From Trematomus loennbergii (lineage: Eukaryota; Chordata; Actinopteri; Perciformes; Nototheniidae), in the NCBI GenBank assembly GCA_012861695.1, contig JAAOOA010000006.1, forward strand, positions 15,944,379 to 16,008,378: a DNA stretch of 64,000 bases, given 5' to 3'. Below, piece by piece: positions 12,901-21,900 of the stretch; the stretch's first letter is position 1; every line of letters begins with the position of its first letter. Both the position numbers and the translations under genes were made by a program. The notes beneath the pieces were generated by a model. That model was not told where the DNA came from. It was given only the letters and a program-made list of their open reading frames with translations, and searched no databases.

Positions 12901-15900
12901 TTGTGTGTAAATAGATGTGTCTTTTCTCTAAACACATGCCATGTTTCCCCCAGATGTTCCAGACCCTCCCCAGACTCCCAGAGTCCTCAGCGTGGGGGAG
13001 GACTCCTGTGTGGTTCAGTGGGACCCCCCTCTTTTTGATGGTGGACAGCCAATTATTGGTAAAAAAAATGTTTAATTGTTCATATTATAGGGAAGTCTTC
13101 TCCTCCTTGTCTTGTTCTGAAAAGATAAGTGAATCAACATTTTAATTACCAGGCTATGTGCTGGAGAGAAGAAGAAGAAGAGCTACAGGTGGATGAGACT
13201 GAACTTTGACCCTTACCCTGACACTACCTATGAAGCCAAGCGGATGATTGAGGGGATGGAGTATGAGATGCGAGTCTATGCCGTCAACGGCATCGGCATG
13301 TCTCGCCACAGTCCAGCCTCACAGACTTTCGTGCCAGTCGGTAAGTCTTTAGTTTTATACCAGCTCCTATCACACGTGAAATTAGTCAATTCATAATTTT
13401 CCCAAACTGTTCCATACTAAAGATCATGCATGTATCAGTAGATTCAATTCAGAATCAGAATACTTTATTGCCAATTAAATTAAGATAAACGGAAATGTGT
13501 CTTTGGCACTGGCAAGTAAAATAACACTCAACACACACACAATTAATACATACACAAAAAAGGAAATGGCATCTCCATTTGACTAAGTGGCAGTCTTAAT
13601 AAAAGTGCTGAGTGGTTTGTTCTTCAACTGGCTTGGGTACATTAAAATATCAGTAGTATGAAAAATAAATAATTTACTATACATTACAATTAGGTGATAG
13701 TGTTGGTGGCAACATCTCCTAAGAAGGATCTTATTTTAAAATAAATACATAAAAATACATTTTAATTTTTTTTTTTTACAACTGTCACACTACAGTATCA
13801 TGAAGATGATGATTAAGAGTTGCATTGTTAGACGGAGATGAAGTTGACGTGTCTCTTGGTGACTCTGGTTGTGTCACGTTGCCTGCTTCGCACAGTCTAA
13901 GGTTTCACTCTGGTCATGGGGCCTGGTTGATTTGTGGCCATGAGAGGACCGGGTCATGTTTGCTGTAGGTTTGTTGTAATCGAAGACGTCCGTGGATTGT
14001 CTGTGTAACACATATATACACTAGGTTTCACATCCATGATCCACAGGTCATTTCTGAGTTATGTCGGCTGTGTGTTTCAGTCACATAGAATGTTTATATA
14101 AAGGTCACCACATGGACCAGATGTTGAGGAAAAAGCACAACAAAGTCATACAGTGTTAACTTGTTGAAGAGCGGCTGCTGCTCAGGTAGAGCAGGGTTGG
14201 TCATTCAAACATTACCATGCATTGGCAGCCTCTGACTGAACTGGTGGTAATTTTCAGTGCACAGGTTATGCTAGCAGTAGTAGCTGCTAATGTAGATCTT
14301 AATGACTAGCATCAAATGAAGGGGCCACAGAGGTCTGGAACATTCACTCTTTTCTAACTACACATCTCCAAACTTTAAATGATATATATCTTCTTACTTT
14401 GTCTTCATCCCTATCTGTTCAATAGACAACAATTGAGGCGATCCACCTTTACAGTTTCATTTGGAGTCACAAAAGGCTCTATACAGCTTTTTCTCACATA
14501 TGCAGAACCATTTTACTAGACCTCTAAGCAGACATTTATGTGAAGAGTGGAGATCACTTTTAAGTACCTTTTATGATCGCTTCACTATCATCAGTGTTCG
14601 AGCGTACTTGAGTGAATGATGGCACTTGAGGTACTGTCAAAGTTCAAATGCTGTGTATGCAGTCCAGAGAACCGTTCATATCTACAATAGCATTCACAGC
14701 ATAGCATCATGTTGAGTCTAAAAAGCCTTATTGGTCTTATCACATGACCTCTTTTTGATAATCATGCTCTTAAAGTAATCAGAGAAGGAATAATGAATCA
14801 ATATATTTAATAAACGTTCATTCTTGCTTATTAAGCCATTCATATTTAATGTTAGATCATTTTTGATGGCTTTAAGAACTTTTTGATGAGGAATTTATCC
14901 ATCCAATAGGTAATGAGGCTCAGGTTTTGATTGCCCCTTCTGACTTTTAAACTTTCATCGTGTACTCTACTTGTTGATCGGAGAGGAAACATCATTTTAT
15001 CCAGATGGCCATTTGCTTGTAAGACAGCCTATTACTAAGGTATCCATGGCATCCCTCTCTATAAATAATGGCCTGGAAGCGCTCTGCTCTGCTTGACCAG
15101 CTGCTTAACACAGAGAGGTTCACGCTACTGTGGAGGCATTGTTGTCCTTACAACATAGAGAACGGAGAAGGTATGTGTGCACGAGAGAGAAAGACAGTAT
15201 AGGTTAACGAGCGAGGCATCTGGTAGAAGAGGCACACACACTACTACTGGCTTCAGCAGCAGTACTGCTACACACTGGGAAAGGATGGCAAAGCCTAAAC
15301 TTCCAAAGACAGCGGAGAAGAAGCCCGTGAAGGAACTTGACGAAAAAGAGAAGCCAGTGGAGGCATCGGCAGAGGTGGAATCCAGCAAGCCTGAGACAGA
15401 GACACATGCACCCCCTGTGGTCCAACAGGAAGAGGAAGCCAATGGTGAACCAGCCGCAGCCCCCGCAGAGGCAGCGCCCAGCGGGGGACCGGGAGCTGCA
15501 GCTGAGGAAGAGACACCATCAGCAGAGGGTGTCCCCCAACAGAGAGCGCTCCCCCGGCAGAGGTGACCCCTGTGGAGCCTGTTCCTGCTGCTGAGCCAGA
15601 GATAGAGCTCCAACCTGTTGGTAGTAGGATTATTTACTCTGAGATTTAGATATTCATGTAGCATTTGGAATGTTTTCATGTGACAGCAATGGGAAATGCA
15701 TATCCCAGCCCCTCATTTTTCAGCAGTGTATGTGTTTGACATTGTTAAGCCAGGTATAGTCATCACGCTGTTGATGATTTACTTTAAAAACATATCTGAA
15801 TGAGTTGTTTTGCCCTGCACCTTTTGTCCTTCCTGAGCTACTTTGAAAATAGTCTCTCCTTCTGTGAATTTAACAAACATGGAAACACTTGACCTTTGAT

Positions 15901-18900
15901 TGATGTTCCCGTCGTTGGGTGGCACTGAATACTTAACCTGTGCCCTGTGACATGAAGTCCTGGCCTTGGTCAAAACAAGTCCACAACTAGAAATCATCAC
16001 CTCCAGTAAGACCACATCTTGTCATCAAGTTGTTGCAACAACATGGAAATATGTGGTTGACTAAATATTACCTTGGAAGTGTTGCCAACTGATGCAATTT
16101 TGGAGGATTCTTTACTAGCACCCTTCACCATGCACAACTAGTTGTAGTACGTGTTTGTTACCTGCCCTGAATCATCACACTTCAAGCATTAGTAGTTGGT
16201 ATTGTGAACTTGGGCACAGGCAGCGACATTTTGAACAAAATTGGTGAAATCCGGTAAACCAGAAGTTTAAGTAGCCCCATTGCATGGACTGTGTTTGATA
16301 AGATTGATCACTGGTATAATATCTTATTAGTAATTATTTATTTATTTCTTAAATTAAAACTAGTAGAAATGTTTCTCATTATTATAAATAATAATCCACA
16401 ACCACAATTCATCTCTTGAAGGCAATTATATGTCCTTTCTCCCCCTCCATAATTACAGCTGCCCCCTACAGTTTCACAATACACATAATTAAGCTTGGTC
16501 CTACATCCCAATGCTAAATAATGTGATAATATATATATAGATTTATTTTCTTTTTATATCTTTACAACAAGGCATCTCAGTATATGCAGCAAACTTATTT
16601 TGTGGCACTTTTTTGGTGAAAGCAATGCTTGGGAAGTGGCTGATAAACCAAAGTAAACTTAAATCATGTCATTTATCCACTGTGAGACGGAAAGCGCAGC
16701 AGGCACTCAGACTTCGGCCCTGCAGGTCGGCCAGACAGCTCATCTTTCCCGGGATGACGTACGCAGGCTTACATGCTATTAGACTGATAACACAACCACA
16801 CATCTCTGATAATGAAATTGATGTCGTCTCTGCTTTTATATGAATTAGGACTGTTGCCAAGATTTAGCAGTCTATTGTTAGATTTCATCTGTCCTCATTT
16901 ACGTCCCTCTAAGTTAAACTTCAATTATCTTTTCTGTTGCCTGAAGGTAAGTACTAAGAAGCCATCACAAAATGTTTTGTTACTTAACATAATTTGCTCA
17001 TTCCTAATCAGGTTTGTCCACCTGTTCAGTAATTCATCCTGAAAGCATTTCCCTAATGCTGTTAGTGACTAACAGAGACATTTATCTGTCTTCTGTCTGA
17101 CTCTCAGCACCAACAAGTGAGCCCATCGGACTGTGCGTGGACGACATCAGTGACACTACTATCTCGCTGAAGTGGCGTCCGCCTGAGAGGATCGGCTCCG
17201 TTGAACTCGAGGGTTATGGGGTTGAGTACTGCAAGGAGGGCAGTAAGTGCTGGAGCCAACCACCTGCATGCTTTTGATAAGGAGTTCTTTTTTTTATATC
17301 ATCAAAGTTTTTATACTTTACACCAGCAATTAATCCCAGTATAATGTCGAAACAGCCCACACAGGACAGATGAGCAAAATCTATAGTCAGTAAGGATAAC
17401 ATCTAATTGTTAAGGAGCATTGTGTCAAACCCCTCTCTGTGTCTTTACCAACAGGTTCCTAATAAAGAACAGACATAATACATAAAATATGTCTTTTAAA
17501 TAATTAAACTAAAAATAAAACTTAAAAATAAATCTGGATCAGTTTATTAAAACACATAACCTCTCACACAACCCCAGTCACCCCTCCAGACAGTTTAGTC
17601 TATTTGCAACATGTAAACAAAGTTAATTAATTAATTAATGTTAGACTTCAGAATCTGTTAGCTAAGAGCAACCAGTCAGGCAAAAATAAATGCAAGAGGC
17701 ATTAACGTTTTCATGCTGCTTTTAACATGTCAGTTTAGATTAATAGATAAGCCCACTTTCTTGCAATTCATTTGGCTATAGGGATGCTTCTAGTCCGACA
17801 GCAGGATGATTATATGATCACATTAACCTTTGTATTAACTGGTATTAAAGTTATAAATGGTGTTGATTTCATTTGCTGTTATGAACAGTTTTTTCTGTCG
17901 TTGTTTTCTATCACAGCGGATGAATGGATACCAGCCATTCCGGGTCTGACTGACCGGACGTCATTGATGATCAGAGATCTCACCACCGGAGACAAGCTGC
18001 AGTTCCGTGTGCGGGCCTTCAACATGGGGGGCCGAGTGCTGCCTCCACTCTGGCCCAGCCTGTTACCATCAGAGAGATAATGCGTCAGTGTTTTTAGATA
18101 GGAGTAACTGTGACATCTTTCTGTCTACCAATACGCATCATATAGCTAAATATCTTTCCTAAATTAAACTCATCCTAGAGTCTTGATCGTCTTTCATTAT
18201 TCATTCCTGCCTTACATTTTGCTGTGTTTTCTTCTTTCTCAGAACGTCCTAGAATTATGATCCCCAGAAATCTGCGTCAGACTCTCGTCAAGACAGTTGG
18301 AGACACTGTTAACCTTATGATCAAATTTCAGGTGCAGTAGGCAGTATAAACCTTCTCAAAACCATCATTCAAATAGAAAGATGCTTTACTTATAACGTTA
18401 AGAAAAGCAAAGACCATTTGAAAAAATCCTGTATTGCTAAGTATTTTTGTTATTCAGCTATTTGCAATTTATTCTAAATGATGTATATGCATATAATAAC
18501 TTAAATGATGTGGGTGCACAAATAACGTTTTAATGTGTTTCTTTAATTTGGCTTTGTTTGTAAATATGATGCCAAGAAGATATCTTATCGTATTTGGGAT
18601 GGTTGACTTAAAATAACCAAAAGAGGACATTAAGACTGTTCTTCTCGTCTTACAGGGTAAGCCCAGGCCAAAGGTCATTTGGAGCAAAGACGGGGAGCCT
18701 CTGAGTCCTACATTCGCCAGTGTGAGGAACAGCGAAGTGGATACCATCCTCTTCATCCGCAAGACCGAGAGAACACACTCGGGGAAGTATGATCTCCAGG
18801 TGCAGATTGAAAATGTAGAAGACAAAGCGAGTATCACACTGCAGGTTGTGGGTAAGCAGGACTGAACACATGGAAAGCTGTCTGTGGGTTTTGTTATTGG

Positions 18901-21900
18901 GAATACATACAAAATCTGTAGGTGACAGTTACTCACAATTCATGATCTCCTCTGTAGATCTCCCAGGGGCCCCGGAGGCTCTGAAGATCACAGATGTCTG
19001 GGGCTTCAACGTGGCCCTGGAGTGGAAGCCCCCGAAGGACAACGGTAACTGTGAAATCACTGGTTACACCATTCAGAAAGCTGACAAGAAGACCATGGTG
19101 AGACTCTACACCCTCGCTTGCTTGCAGCAAAGCTTACACGTTTTTTTGAACAACACCCAAATTGGATTTAAAACATACCTGAACCCAATGTAGTTTAATC
19201 TTTTTTGCTAATTTTAAGAGATCAAATCCAAATAATAAGCATAAGCATTTGAGTGCTTAGTAATGTTTTTTTTAACTTGTTTCCCGAAAAAGCACATTTA
19301 TTTAGTCATGTTAATGATACAGATGATCCGCTATGGTTCTTTTGGGTTTAAGACATACTGTATTGCCAGTTCCCAACCTGACTAAATTAAAAGTAACATG
19401 AACATAGTATAACTCCAGTCTAAGATCAGGTCATAGTTTGTAAAAACCAAGTGCAAAATATGACTTGCAGAGGTCTTCTCAGGAGAAAAGCTATTCATGA
19501 TTTTGTTCACTGGTCCATTGCTGGCCCTTTAGTTTTACTCGACAACCGCAACCGCTTGGTTTCCATGAAGCCACATTTGCAAACCTCCCTTTCCATTGAC
19601 ATGAATGTGTGTGTCTGTACATGTGTGAGGATGAATGCTGCACGGACACAGAGAGATATTTTCGCCGCCCTTCTGACACATAAACAGTAATCAGCCAATG
19701 CTGAGCACACAGTCTTCTCTGTGGGCCAGGAGAGGTGCATTATGGGCCCGTTGGCAACACTTCTAACTGGCACCGCCTTGCACCTCGCGCTGCCAGGAAC
19801 GATGTCGGACAGGAATGTCCTAATCTTATCCTCGCAGCCTTGACCTGGAGCGGATTGTCTGTAGGGTGACGCGGGGCCTTGTTCTCTGGCCGCTCAGCTG
19901 ATGGTTCATGTTTCACTGTAGTCATTATTAGATCAAATTAATTTAGCTTGCATGCTTTGGGATGCTGATTATCATGTTACCAATAACGATGCACTGTGTA
20001 CCTGTTAGATGTTTCAATCTACCCATGTCATTTTTCATCTGTGTACCTAAATAGATACATGTTATTTCCTATTGACTTCTCCCCACTCAGCTCAACATCA
20101 CTCTCACTCTTTTTTATCACACTGTATTTAGTTTAAAGTGACTGCAGCACAAGCCAGCCAAATTGTCAAATATCCTCAGTTTTTACATTGTATCTGCATC
20201 ATCCGTTATTTAATGACACAAATATTGAGAATTTAAAAACTGAACCCTCCTTTTTTTCACATAAAGGAGTGGTTTACAGTCTACGAGCAATACAGGCGAA
20301 CCAACTGCGTTGCGTCTGACCTCATCATGGGGAATGAGTACGTCTTCAGAGCCTTTGCTATCAACCAGGTGGGCCTCAGCCTGGAGCCGTGCAACACGAC
20401 AGACAGCGCTTACATCCAGAAAACAGGTGCGCTCTGACGGCACATATATTATCAGTACAAAGCAGTTCAATTGAGTTATGTTATTTTAAGTTAAAGCACT
20501 AACGTTTGTACTGTTTATTGTGAAGATAACAATACAAAATTGTCTGTCTCTCTACTCAGCTATGGAGTACAAGCCGCCCAGCTACAAGGACCATGACTTC
20601 TCGCAGGCTCCCAAGTTCACACATCCGCTGGTGAACCGGTCCATCATCGCAGGATACAGCACCACCATCAGCTGCTCCGTCAGAGGCTCACCCAAGGTCA
20701 GTCAGCTCATCACAAAATAACCAATGGGTGTATGTTATCAGATTAAATGACAGATCTAATCACACTTATAAACTAGAATCATGTCAAATGAAAACAGGGC
20801 TGGAAATAGTTGTCCAAGGTTACTTAAACTCAAGGACCACCTAGCAGCTTTGTTTGGACTTTTCAACCATACAGTTGAGAGCCAAGAAATCATTTGTACT
20901 TTTGAAAATGTTTATCATAAAAAAATACAAAGTTACTAAGTAAAAGCGAAGGGAAGTTTACTGAGACCAACAGAGACCAATACCTTCACCATCTGACACA
21001 TAAACAAACACACAACCCCCTCATTGTTTGGGTTTAGTAGCAAGTACAGTAATTAACAATTTATCCTCATTGAAACTGTATCCACCAGATAAACCCAACG
21101 ATTGTGATTGTTACCGTATCATCTGATATTTTAGTTAGTGTAACTTTTTCCTTCCTTAGCCCAAAGTGACCTGGTTCAAAAACAAGATGGACATCTCCAA
21201 TGAAGCCAAGTACAGGATGCTCAGCAAACAAGGTGTTCTGACGCTGGAGATCCGTAAGCCCTGCACGTTCGACGGGGGGGTGTATATGTGCAGAGCAGTC
21301 AACGACAGCGGAGAAGATATAGTGGAGTGTAAACTGGAGGTCCGCCGTAAGTATTCTGCCGGTGATACAGAAACAGAAATGCATGTGCCCTTTTTTCATG
21401 ACCCACTTAAATAATAAATCCTTTTCCCCACACTCCTTTTCATCAGAAAATATATTATATCATGCAAGTCCATATAAAATAATGTCAGTCTGTTATAAAG
21501 AAAACATGTCTTAGTGTAAATGTAAGTAAGATATTAGATATTGGTTGTTCATGAAATCTTCAACCACCAATCTTTCGTGACGATCTTATTGGATATTTTT
21601 TCAGTTTGTACTAAATATAGAACTTCTAGAGTATCACCTGAACACTGTCTCCTAATGCTAATTACGTAGTTCTTTCAGAGATAAATTCTAGGGAAATATT
21701 GGGAAATCAGTGACCTGTAAGATGAAATGTTAAAAGAATAGGAATCTACATTATACAACAGTATCTATGGTAACAACAAACTGTTCAAAATCCCAATATT
21801 AGCATTATTGACATATTTATGAACACATTTTAAGGATTTAATTAGATCTGAAAAGGATGATCCATCTAGTCTAAATGAGCTACTCCCACCTTCTTTTAAC

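Noticed and set aside
14096..14104. A second TATA-like word TTTATATAAAGG as promoter
   Set aside because: No coding or splice signal follows at promoter distance; the box at 15060 directly precedes the leader and ATG.
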